Part shown: positions 15,779 to 22,428 of the stretch, piece after piece | Numbering within the stretch: position 1 is the stretch's first letter | How the letters are laid out: each line of letters starts with the position of its first letter | Source: Ponticaulis sp. | GTDB taxonomy: Bacteria; Pseudomonadota; Alphaproteobacteria; Caulobacterales; Hyphomonadaceae | NCBI GenBank assembly: GCA_002699325.1 | Contig: PABS01000125.1 | Location: 1-22,428, forward strand | Direction of reading: 5' to 3' | DNA length: 22,428 nucleotides | Made by a program: the position numbers and the translations under genes | Notes under the pieces: generated by a model | The model's input: the letters and a program-made list of their open reading frames with translations, nothing else | Database searches by the model: none | What the model was told of the DNA's origin: nothing

Positions 15779-16879
15779 TCAAAGGACTCGCTGGACGAGC
15801 CCGCCGGGCAAACTGTTGGCCAGTCCTGATAATTCAAGCTCAACGAGCGCAGACGAGCAGATCGAATAGGACAACCCGGTTGCTGCGGAGATGTCGGTGA
15901 TTGATGTCGGCACGGGAGACAAGGATTTCAGGATAAGGGCCTCTGCGGCCTCGGTATCATTCTCCAGGACCTGTTCGCTGTCTTGTGGTGATTCGCTTTC
16001 CAGAAGGCTGAATTGTCGTGGATCGTGTGGATCGGCCAATGCATCAAGGACATCCTCAGCACTCTCCACGAGAGTCGCGCCGGATTTCAAAAGGCCATTT
16101 GATCCTTTGGTCCGTGGGTCAAGAGGAGAGCCAGGCACGGCCATTACGTCCCGGCCCTGATCCAGCGCGCTACGAGCGGAAATCAGTGAGCCGGAACGCT
16201 GAGCTGCTTCGACAACAATGACGGCCCGGCTGAGGCCTGTTATGATCCGATTGCGACGCGGAAAGTCGCGGGCTTTCGGCTCGTGGCCGAACATGGACTC
16301 AGAGACTATGAGACCTCGCTCGGAAATCTGTTCGTAAAGATCACGATTTTGCGCTGGGTAAATGTTGTCGATGCCGCCCGCGATGACGGCGATCGTTCCG
16401 GTTTCCAGCGCGCCATGATGAGCTGCCGTGTCAATGCCGCGAGCCAAACCTGACACAACGGTGTTTCCGCTGGCTCCAAGATCGTATGCGATGGTTCGGG
16501 CAAGCTTCATACCTGCCGCAGAAGCATTTCTGGCTCCTACCATGGCGATACAGGGTCGGTTGACGAGATCGAGATGCCCTTTGACTGTGATCAATGGTGG
16601 CGCAGGGGCTACGGCCTTGAGGAGCGCGGGATAGTCTGGGTCTGATGACAAGAGAATTCGTGCTCCGAATTTCTCTGTCTTCTGAATCTCTTGCTCAACC
16701 TGCTTGAGAGCTATCAGCCTGATCTCTCTCCTGCCAGCGCGCGCGGCGCGCTCTGGAAGAGCGCGGATTGCCTCTGTCCCGCTGCCATAGGTGGCAAGGA
16801 ATTTGGAATAGGTCAGGGGGCCGATGCCGGGTGTCCGCGCCAGCTGGATGCAGGCGAAACGTTCGGCGTCAAAAGTCAC
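15779..16879 (-). CDS. dprA: DNA-processing protein DprA
   Basis: Loads RecA onto incoming single-stranded DNA during natural transformation. It is 366 residues. It has an N-terminal helical part (LARTPGIGPLTYSKFLATYG), a Rossmann-like core with MVGARNASAAGMKLA, SGLARGIDTAAHHGAL, GGIDNIYPAQN, FPRRNRIITGLSRAVIVVEA and SGSLISARSALDQGRDVMAVPGS, and a C-terminal winged-helix-like domain (ISAATGLSYSICSSALVELELSGL). Its ATG overlaps the plsY stop by 4 bases (ATGA). In many Alphaproteobacteria topA follows dprA; here lptD does. Presence of dprA alone does not show that the organism is competent. Confidence 0.96.
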   Translation of the reverse strand: MTFDAERFACIQLARTPGIGPLTYSKFLATYGSGTEAIRALPERAARAGRREIRLIALKQVEQEIQKTEKFGARILLSSDPDYPALLKAVAPAPPLITVKGHLDLVNRPCIAMVGARNASAAGMKLARTIAYDLGASGNTVVSGLARGIDTAAHHGALETGTIAVIAGGIDNIYPAQNRDLYEQISERGLIVSESMFGHEPKARDFPRRNRIITGLSRAVIVVEAAQRSGSLISARSALDQGRDVMAVPGSPLDPRTKGSNGLLKSGATLVESAEDVLDALADPHDPRQFSLLESESPQDSEQVLENDTEAAEALILKSLSPVPTSITDISAATGLSYSICSSALVELELSGLANSLPGGLVQRVL

Positions 16880-17538
16880 TTTGAAGCATCCGGGCCAGAA
16901 TCAAGCGCGTCTTCGTCTTGCTTCTTCTTGTCGCCGAAGCGGGGTTCGGTCCCATCCAGAATCCGACGGATATTTGCGCGGTGACGCCAAAAGAGCAGAA
17001 GGCTCAGCGCGACGAGAATGAGCACAGAGTTGAGGCTGCAATTCAATGCCCAACCGACCACGGGCACCAACGCTGCGGTCGTCAGGGCGGCGACAGATGA
17101 CCGTCGTGTCAAAAACGCAATCAGTAGCCAGCAAGGCGCAGCGAAAAGAGCTACTTTCCACACCGCAGCAATAAGAAGACCGGCATAAGTCGCGACGCCT
17201 TTGCCACCCTTGAAATGCAACCAGACGGGATAGCAATGACCGAGAAAAGCCGTGGCGCCGGCGAAAAGCCCGATGGCGGGGAAAGCGTTGCCAAATGCCA
17301 GATTGAAAATAACAGCGGCTATACCTGCCTTTCCAGAGTCCAGTAGCAACGTTGCGAGCGCCAGATCTTTCCGTCCCGTGCGCAGAACATTTGTTGCGCC
17401 GATATTGCCAGAACCGATACTGCGGATGTCGCCGAGACCTGCAAGCCGGGTGATGACAAGACCAAAAGGAATCGATCCGAGCAGGTAGCCAACCCCGCCT
17501 GCGAGCGCCCAGATCGCAATTGTATATTCTGAGCTCAT
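16876..17538 (-). CDS. plsY: glycerol-3-phosphate acyltransferase PlsY
   Basis: Inner-membrane enzyme that transfers acyl groups from acyl phosphate to glycerol-3-phosphate, the first step of phospholipid synthesis. It is 220 residues, with about five membrane helices. The three conserved loops are visible: GSIPFG with IRSIGSGNIGATNVLR, GHCYPVWLHFKGGKGVAT, and HRANIRRILDGTEPRFG. A charged C-terminal tail (KKKQDEDALDSGPDASK) goes slightly beyond the usual end. It is linked by ATGA overlaps to both pyrC' upstream and dprA downstream, so the three are probably translationally coupled. Confidence 0.97.
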   Translation of the reverse strand: MSSEYTIAIWALAGGVGYLLGSIPFGLVITRLAGLGDIRSIGSGNIGATNVLRTGRKDLALATLLLDSGKAGIAAVIFNLAFGNAFPAIGLFAGATAFLGHCYPVWLHFKGGKGVATYAGLLIAAVWKVALFAAPCWLLIAFLTRRSSVAALTTAALVPVVGWALNCSLNSVLILVALSLLLFWRHRANIRRILDGTEPRFGDKKKQDEDALDSGPDASK

Positions 17539-18866
17539 GACGTCTCATCCCTTGCGCGATCAAATACCCACTTGCCAGCAATCATGGTTTTGAGAACACG
17601 TCCGGTCAAAAGCCGTCCGTCAAAAGGACTATTGCCAGAACGCGAGCGAAGTTTTTCGCGCTCGCATTTCCACGGCGTGCGTGGATCAAAGATCATGATG
17701 TCGGCAGGAGCGTCTTTTTTCAGCCGACCTTGCGGAAGCCCGAGTACTTCAGCAGGGTTTAGCGTAACAGCTTTCAAGACTGACAGCAGATCAAGCTCAT
17801 ACTCTGGTTCATCAGCCAGCGTCGTCAGAGCGGAAAGAAGGGTCTCGAGACCCGCAGCGCCGAAACTTGCTTCATCGAACGGAAGACGCTTGTCTTCTGG
17901 CGGCTGAGGGTTGTGAGCAGAGACAATTATGTCAAGCGCGCCGGAACGAAGCGCCTCAATCAGAGAAAGTCTGTCGCTCTCGCTCCGGAAAGGTGGGTTC
18001 ACCTTGCAGTAGGTGAGGTAGGCTTTGTCAGGATCGCGTGTGCCATCGCCGATATCCAGCTCGTTGAAATAGAGAGAATGCGCGGCAGCAGTGACTGTGA
18101 TGTCGAGCGCGCGTTTCCGGGCATCTGTGATGAAGTCGAAGCTTCTGCCGGTCGTGACCTGATCGATGATGATCGGGCATTGTGTCATCTCGGCGAGTGT
18201 CAGGTCTCTCTGCAGACCGATCCATTCTGCCTGCACAGGCAGGCCACGAAGACCAAGACGAGCTGCGAATGCGCTGGCATTCATCGAGCCGGTTGAAAGT
18301 TCAGCGTCATCCGGGCGGAGCATGACGCGCGCGCCCACCCCCTTGGCGTATTGCAGCGACCGTCTGACCAGATTTGTGGAGCGGAGCGGCTTGTCGCCGT
18401 TCGAGAACAGGATGGCGCCAGCTTTCGACATCAGCGCCAGTTCAGACATGCGATCGCCCTCAAGACCGACCGTCAACGCGCCACTTGGATAGACCCTGTT
18501 CAGAACATTCTGAGCTTCACCAGTGCGCCGAATATACTCAATCAGCGCAGGCGTATCGATCACCGGCTCGGTATCGGGCATAACCACCATGGAAGTGATG
18601 CCGCCGCCAACAGCCGCGCGGCTTGCTGATGCAAGAGTTTCACGGTGTTCAGAGCCGGGCTCACCGGTTGTGACCCGCATATCAATCAGCCCTGGTGCAA
18701 GGGCCTTGCCTGCGCAATCGTGGCCATCGGCGCCCTTGACGCTTTCGATCGTGACATGCTCACCGACATCAGCGAAGACGCCGTCTTCGACGACCACCCC
18801 GCCGACAGCATCCAGACCTGTTTCCGGGTCGAGCAGTCGCGCATTATAAAGAACTTGCCGCGTCAT
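17535..18866 (-). CDS. pyrC: dihydroorotase-like protein PyrC', probably non-catalytic
   Basis: Amidohydrolase-fold protein of the class I dihydroorotase family, 443 residues, next to pyrB. The fold landmarks are kept ([67 protein letters not shown]). Every metal-binding position I can align has changed: the HxH motif is Arg64-Val-Thr66, FSDDG is FSNGD (Asn156), the HAED histidine is Arg184, HVST is Gln236-Val-Thr-Thr, and the DHAP aspartate is Ala317. It is therefore unlikely to hydrolyse dihydroorotate. Non-catalytic PyrC' proteins are known as structural partners of aspartate transcarbamoylase in pseudomonads, and similar ones occur in Alphaproteobacteria. An active dihydroorotase should be encoded elsewhere. 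It overlaps pyrB and plsY by ATGA. Confidence 0.92.
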   Translation of the reverse strand: MTRQVLYNARLLDPETGLDAVGGVVVEDGVFADVGEHVTIESVKGADGHDCAGKALAPGLIDMRVTTGEPGSEHRETLASASRAAVGGGITSMVVMPDTEPVIDTPALIEYIRRTGEAQNVLNRVYPSGALTVGLEGDRMSELALMSKAGAILFSNGDKPLRSTNLVRRSLQYAKGVGARVMLRPDDAELSTGSMNASAFAARLGLRGLPVQAEWIGLQRDLTLAEMTQCPIIIDQVTTGRSFDFITDARKRALDITVTAAAHSLYFNELDIGDGTRDPDKAYLTYCKVNPPFRSESDRLSLIEALRSGALDIIVSAHNPQPPEDKRLPFDEASFGAAGLETLLSALTTLADEPEYELDLLSVLKAVTLNPAEVLGLPQGRLKKDAPADIMIFDPRTPWKCEREKLRSRSGNSPFDGRLLTGRVLKTMIAGKWVFDRARDETS

Positions 18867-19813
18867 GCTGATTTCGCCTCGCGTTCGCGGTCCAGATTGC
18901 GTGCGAGTGTCTCAAGAACGGCCATGCGGACATAGACGCCCATGGAGACTTGCTCCGTGATCGTGCTGTTGGGCGACTCAGTAATCGAACTGTCGATCTC
19001 GACGCCACGGTTCATCGGGCCTGGGTGCATTATGAGCGCATCCGGCTTTGCGTGTTCGAGTTTGGCTTCATCGAGGCCATAAAGCTGAAAGAACTCACGT
19101 TTGCTTGGCAGGTAGAGCCCGCTCATGCGCTCCAATTGCAAGCGCAACATCATCACGACGTCGCAGCCGGTGATGCCCTCCATCATGTCTGTGTGTGTTG
19201 AAGCCGCGCCCCAGGTTGCCGTGCCGGCGGGCAGGAGTGTGGGTGGGCCGACCAGCCTGACCTCAGCGCCCATCTGATGGAGCAACATGGTGTTGGAGCG
19301 CGCGACCCGCGAGTGCAGGATGTCGCCGCATATCGCGATCTTCAGGCCTTCAATGCGCCCCTTGCGACGGCGAATGGTCAGAGCGTCGAGCAGAGCCTGC
19401 GTTGGGTGTTCATGTGTCCCATCGCCAGCATTCACAACTGCGCAATCCACCTTGCGCGACAGCAGTCGCACACCGCCGGATGCGCCATGGCGTATGACCA
19501 GAAGGTCAGGGGACATGGCGTTTAGCGTCATCGCAGTATCAACAAGCGTTTCGCCCTTTTTAACCGAGGACGACTGAACGGACATGTTCACGACATCGGC
19601 GCCGAGGCGCTTCGCCGAGATTTCGAAGGAGCCCTGCGTACGCGTCGAATTCTCAAAAAAGAGATTGATCAGCGTCTTGCCGGTCAGCGTCTTCTCATAG
19701 GTCTTAGCTGTGACGAACTCATCGGCTCGATTGAGAAGACATTCAATGTCCAGCCGGTTCAGGCCCTCAATGCCCAGAAGATGACGATGAGGAAAGTCGT
19801 ATGCGAAGGACAT
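18863..19813 (-). CDS. pyrB: aspartate carbamoyltransferase catalytic chain PyrB
   Basis: Condenses carbamoyl phosphate with aspartate, the committed step of pyrimidine synthesis. It is 316 residues. The carbamoyl-phosphate site [13 protein letters not shown] (Ser56-Thr59), the mobile-loop region [33 protein letters not shown] and the C-terminal [12 protein letters not shown] are all intact. No regulatory pyrI is present; a PyrB-PyrC' complex is the likely form. The 86 bases upstream contain a good -35-like TTGACG (19874-19869) but only a poor -10, so pyrB could have its own promoter or be read through from ruvX and the transporter. No clear Shine-Dalgarno precedes the ATG. Confidence 0.97.
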   Translation of the reverse strand: MSFAYDFPHRHLLGIEGLNRLDIECLLNRADEFVTAKTYEKTLTGKTLINLFFENSTRTQGSFEISAKRLGADVVNMSVQSSSVKKGETLVDTAMTLNAMSPDLLVIRHGASGGVRLLSRKVDCAVVNAGDGTHEHPTQALLDALTIRRRKGRIEGLKIAICGDILHSRVARSNTMLLHQMGAEVRLVGPPTLLPAGTATWGAASTHTDMMEGITGCDVVMMLRLQLERMSGLYLPSKREFFQLYGLDEAKLEHAKPDALIMHPGPMNRGVEIDSSITESPNSTITEQVSMGVYVRMAVLETLARNLDREREAKSA

Positions 19814-19899
19814 CAGTGGCGATTCAATTCTGGATCAATGAATTCTGACTAGTCTCGGGCGTAAAGTGCGTCAACAGAGGATGGCTCAAGCGGTGAGCG

Positions 19900-20829
19900 T
19901 CAAACTCCGCCGATCAGCCAGAGCGTTGCAATATATACCAGGAAAATTGTCACCGAGGAGAGCACGGTCTGGGTGGCGATCAGATTGGCCATGAGGCGTG
20001 CGTCTCCCCCCATTTGTTTTGCGAGAATATATCCGTTCACAGCCGTAGGCGTCGCAGTTGAAATGGCGATGACGACAAGCGGGACACCGGTTAAACCCAG
20101 GCCAAAATGAGCGAGCGGTACGGCAATGAGAGGCAGGCCAAACAATCGGAAGACAGACCAGCCTGTTGTCAGCAAGCCAGACCTCTTGAGCGCTGAAAAA
20201 TCGATACCAGCGCCCGCAGCCATAAGACCCAGAGCCATAGCGGGCTCAGATACCAATTCCAGTATGGTCACAATTGTGCCCCTGGGTTTGATGCCCGACA
20301 CATTGAGTACAGCGCCGATCACGCAGGCGATGACAAGCGGGTTGCGGAGGAGCTCAGCGAACGGATTTCGACGAACACCGTTCGGATTTTCACCGAGATA
20401 AGTGAAGGCGAGCACAGAGAGAATATTTGCCAGCGGGATCATGACAGCGGCACAGATTGCTGTGAGTGCGATGCCTTGCTCTCCGAAGAGGACGCCAGTG
20501 ATCGTCAGCGCGATGAATGTGTTCCAGCGCGAATTCGACTGAACAAGGCATGCCACTGAAGGGCGCGGCATACGGGTGAAGATCAGCGGGAGAAGTCCGA
20601 GGCCAGCCATGGCGACCTGGGAAAGAAGAAGTGTGAGCCCGATTTTCCAGGGTACGGTTTCCAGCGGTGCCCGCCAGAGGACGAGCACGATCAGGCAGGG
20701 GATAAAAACGAGATAGCAGAGCCGCTCAATTGCACGCCATCCATCCTGAGCCGGAATTTTCCGCTGCGCCAGAAACTGTCCGAGCGCTACCATAAACATG
20801 ACAGGTATGAGCGCTTGGAAAAAGCTCAT
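19900..20829 (-). CDS. AEC-family (auxin efflux carrier-like) permease
   Basis: Inner-membrane transporter, 309 residues, almost wholly hydrophobic with about ten predicted helices in two five-helix halves. It begins MSFFQALIPVMFMVALGQFLAQRK, typical of the family, with an N-x-R-W-N element (VQSNSRWNTFIALT) and a second-half motif ATPTAVNGYILAKQMGGD that matches the usual AxPxAxxxxxxAxxxG pattern. The substrate cannot be read from sequence; characterised bacterial members move dicarboxylates such as malate or malonate. Its ATG overlaps the ruvX stop by 4 bases. I know of no functional link with ruvX or pyrB. Confidence 0.9.
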   Translation of the reverse strand: MSFFQALIPVMFMVALGQFLAQRKIPAQDGWRAIERLCYLVFIPCLIVLVLWRAPLETVPWKIGLTLLLSQVAMAGLGLLPLIFTRMPRPSVACLVQSNSRWNTFIALTITGVLFGEQGIALTAICAAVMIPLANILSVLAFTYLGENPNGVRRNPFAELLRNPLVIACVIGAVLNVSGIKPRGTIVTILELVSEPAMALGLMAAGAGIDFSALKRSGLLTTGWSVFRLFGLPLIAVPLAHFGLGLTGVPLVVIAISTATPTAVNGYILAKQMGGDARLMANLIATQTVLSSVTIFLVYIATLWLIGGV

Positions 20830-21284
20830 GAGGCGTTAGCGATAGTATCAATAGCCGTTTGCAAGATGACGGCTGCAGCAGACTTATCAATGAGTTCAGC
20901 ACGCCTTGCGCGCGAAAGATCCGCATCAAGCATGGCGCGTTCCGCCACCTGACTGGTCATCCGTTCATCCTGAAAGGCGATTGGGATATCGCGTTGCTCC
21001 AGAATATGGCGCGCAAGAGCCCGTGCCGATTGGACTCGCGGCCCGGACGAGCCATCCATATTCAGTGGAAGGCCCATGACAATGCCTACGGCCTCGCGAC
21101 TGTCGAATAGCGCAAATAACTCGGACAGAGTGGGGGCGAGTTTCTTGCCACGTCTCAGCGTTTCAACCGGGTGCGCGGTCAGCTGCATGCGATCGCTGGC
21201 CGCAACCCCAATGGTTTTGGATCCAGGGTCGAGCCCCAAGAGCACGCCTTGTGACGGAAGTTCGAGCAGTTCAATGATAGCCAT
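20826..21284 (-). CDS. ruvX: RuvX/YqgF-family Holliday junction resolvase-like nuclease
   Basis: RNase H-fold protein also implicated in 16S rRNA 5' processing. It is 152 residues from ATG 21284. The catalytic pattern is present: LLGLDPGSKTIGVAASD (first Asp, residue 19), GIVMGLPLNMDGSSGPR, QDERMTS (second acidic residue) and IDKSAAAVILQ (C-terminal Asp). An in-frame TTG at 21317 would add 11 residues without a better ribosome site and is less likely. It is the first gene of the ten-gene minus-strand run and is divergent from gatC, a common alphaproteobacterial arrangement. Confidence 0.94.
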   Translation of the reverse strand: MAIIELLELPSQGVLLGLDPGSKTIGVAASDRMQLTAHPVETLRRGKKLAPTLSELFALFDSREAVGIVMGLPLNMDGSSGPRVQSARALARHILEQRDIPIAFQDERMTSQVAERAMLDADLSRARRAELIDKSAAAVILQTAIDTIANAS

Positions 21285-21376
21285 AACCGCACTTATCGGA
21301 TTGTGGCCTTCTGACAAAGGATTTCTTGATTGACGAAGCGAGCATGCCTAAAGAGGCAGTGAAAACGGAGAATACA

Positions 21377-21664
21377 ATGACCGTCTCAAACGATGATGTT
21401 CGCAAAGTTGCCAAACTTGCCCGTATCGCGCTTCCTGAAGATCAGGTTGAGCCGATGACAAAAGAGCTGAACGGCATTCTAAACTGGATCGAGCAGCTTG
21501 GTGAAGTTGACGTGGACGGCGTGGAGCCGATGACGAGCGTGGTGCACACAACTTTGCCTATGCGTGACGACGAAATCACCGATGGGAATATTCGGGATAA
21601 GGTGCTGGCAAACGCACCACGATCTGAAGACGGCTTCTTTGTCGTCCCGAAAGTTGTGGAATAA
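21377..21664 (+). CDS. gatC: glutamyl/aspartyl-tRNA amidotransferase subunit C
   Basis: Small subunit of the GatCAB complex, which converts Glu-tRNA(Gln) and Asp-tRNA(Asn) to the amidated forms. From ATG 21377 it is 95 residues, the standard length. It shows VRKVAKLARIALPEDQ, LNGILNWIEQLGEVDVDGVEPM, LPMRDDEITDG and the C-terminal GFFVVPKVVE. GGAG stands 6 bases before this ATG. The frame opens upstream at 21326, but those residues are not family-like. gatA, which normally follows directly, is not in the window: a lipoprotein gene and a terminator follow instead. Confidence 0.96.
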   Translation: MTVSNDDVRKVAKLARIALPEDQVEPMTKELNGILNWIEQLGEVDVDGVEPMTSVVHTTLPMRDDEITDGNIRDKVLANAPRSEDGFFVVPKVVE

Positions 21665-21700
21665 CTCCGCACTTTCTGCTGCAGAAAATCTAGCTTTTCA

Positions 21701-21729
21701 TTGAACTTTCACAAACTTCACGCGATACT
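21701..21729 (+). promoter_or_regulatory. sigma70-type promoter of the lipoprotein gene
   Basis: TTGAAC (21701-21706), a 17-base spacer, then GATACT (21724-21729). Transcription would begin near 21736, about 23 bases before the ATG. The match is good but is based on inspection only. Confidence 0.5.
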
Positions 21730-21758
21730 GTTGGTACGCAATCACGTGAAAGGCTGAA

Positions 21759-22214
21759 ATGTTCCGCGATAAAACTATCCCTACCATCTATGGTGCCATG
21801 GTGTTCCTATTGTCCGCTTGCGCCACGGCTGCGAACGGCGGCATGGGCGATCGGGATGAAGCAAAAGGTATCGAGCAGTTCGAAGGCGATCCGCGTCTCG
21901 GCAAGCAAGTTGACCGCATGTGCTTCACGTCTGACATTGATAGTTATAGTGCGAATACGGACGATACAGTTGTTCTGGAAGCGAGTCCGAACCGTCATTA
22001 TCTTGTGGAAACAAGTGCATGCTTCACGCTTGATCGCGCTCAGTCTATCGCAGTGAGTTCGAATCAGAGTTGTGCCAGCAAAGGGGATTATCTCCTGGTT
22101 TCTGACAGCGCCTTCGGACTGGAGAACTCGACCGGCATGGGGCCAGACCGTTGTTTCATCAAATCGATTTACGAATGGGACGACGATGCGCCTGAAACAG
22201 CAGTCGATCAGTAG
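21759..22214 (+). CDS. small secreted lipoprotein, DUF6491-like, function unknown
   Basis: A 151-residue protein with a lipoprotein signal: MFRDKTIPTIYGAMVFLLSAC, lipobox Leu18-Ser-Ala-Cys21. Residue +2 after the lipid cysteine is Ala, so sorting to the outer membrane is expected by E. coli rules. The mature part has four cysteines (55, 88, 105, 132), suggesting two disulfides, and a repeating pattern of short beta-like segments (VVLEASPNRHYLVETSACFTL, GDYLLVSD, CFIKSIYEW). The layout recalls the DUF6491 lipoproteins of Caulobacterales-type bacteria; this is from memory. AAAGG lies 5 bases before the ATG. It has its own promoter and a terminator, so it is monocistronic or is co-read with gatC. 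Confidence 0.85.
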   Translation: MFRDKTIPTIYGAMVFLLSACATAANGGMGDRDEAKGIEQFEGDPRLGKQVDRMCFTSDIDSYSANTDDTVVLEASPNRHYLVETSACFTLDRAQSIAVSSNQSCASKGDYLLVSDSAFGLENSTGMGPDRCFIKSIYEWDDDAPETAVDQ

Positions 22215-22237
22215 ATCCGGCAACTGATTATTGTATG

Positions 22238-22265
22238 CGGCGCCTCAGGCTGAGGCGCCGTTTTT
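22238..22265 (+). terminator. rho-independent terminator after the lipoprotein gene
   Basis: A perfect 10-base-pair stem (CGGCGCCTCA pairing with TGAGGCGCCG) with a 3-base loop is followed by TTTTT on the plus strand. It lies 24 bases after the stop codon. There is no T run on the minus-strand side, so it acts mainly on plus-strand transcripts. Confidence 0.95.
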
Positions 22266-22340
22266 GATTTAATCGCAGCATTCTGAGCAAAAAAGCCTGT
22301 TTCACGTCTTCTGAGGTGTCATTCCACTTGAAATGATTGG

Positions 22341-22428
22341 TCAGTCGCGTTTACCAGTCGCCTGAATGTCGTATTTGGTGGCTCCTTGCGAGCGCGCCTG
22401 AAGATCCGAAAGAATGAAGATGACCGAT
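22341..22428 (-). CDS. possible C-terminus of an unidentified minus-strand gene
   Basis: Reading leftward from the window edge, one frame stays open for about 28 codons and stops with TGA at 22343-22341. It gives a natural-looking end: SVIFILSDLQ, then ARSQGATKYDIQATGKRD. I do not recognise it. The other minus-strand frames are also open over this short stretch, so the frame call is tentative. A convergent gene here would fit the terminator between it and the lipoprotein. Confidence 0.3.
   Translation of the reverse strand, partial: SVIFILSDLQARSQGATKYDIQATGKRD

Noticed and set aside
1..22428. Mobile elements, CRISPR arrays, tRNA or rRNA genes, defence or biosynthetic clusters
   Set aside because: No spaced direct repeats, transposase or integrase motifs, cloverleaf-like segments or anomalous-composition islands were noticed. 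Genes are nearly all conserved housekeeping genes. A tRNAscan or Infernal run would be the decisive check.

Overview
The window reads as a stretch of core chromosome from an alphaproteobacterium, probably Hyphomonadaceae/Caulobacterales-like. The evidence is gene order (rpsF-rpsR-rplI-dnaB-alr; fabD-fabG-acpP-fabF-mltG-yicC-gmk; lptD-surA-pdxA-rsmA; pyrB-pyrC'-plsY-dprA), a metal-ligand-less dihydroorotase beside pyrB, an extended ribosomal protein L9 and the moderate G+C content. The family-level placement is inference from memory. I see no rRNA, tRNA, insertion sequence, phage gene, CRISPR array or long repeat.

Layout. Positions 1-4000, minus strand: rpsF, rpsR and rplI, closed by a strong hairpin-plus-U terminator (2713-2742), then dnaB under its own upstream region with a perfect DnaA box, then alr, which runs off the left edge. 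Positions 4192-10170, plus strand, divergent from rpsF: fabD, fabG, acpP and fabF (fatty acid synthesis), mltG (peptidoglycan strand release), yicC (endoribonuclease) and gmk (GMP to GDP). Positions 10146-21284, minus strand: an unbroken ten-gene run transcribed right to left, ruvX, AEC-family transporter, pyrB, pyrC', plsY, dprA, lptD, surA, pdxA, rsmA. Its last gene overlaps gmk tail to tail by 25 bases. Positions 21377-22214, plus strand, divergent from ruvX: gatC and a small cysteine-containing lipoprotein with its own promoter and a textbook terminator (22238-22265). The extreme right edge probably holds the 3' end of an unidentified minus-strand gene.

How the genes work together. The left block couples ribosomal proteins to the replicative helicase. 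The central block makes acyl chains on ACP. PlsY on the opposite strand would pass acyl groups into phospholipid, and LptD with SurA builds the lipopolysaccharide layer of the outer membrane. PyrB starts pyrimidine synthesis, with PyrC' as a probable non-catalytic partner. Four of the junctions in the minus-strand run are 4-base ATGA overlaps, suggesting tight translational coupling.

I did not find an obviously new multi-gene system. The points most worth a second look are the catalytically dead dihydroorotase, the single perfect DnaA box ahead of dnaB, the three-cysteine LptD, the uncharacterised lipoprotein sitting where gatA would be expected after gatC, and the dprA-lptD junction where two normally separate conserved blocks meet without topA or lptF/lptG.
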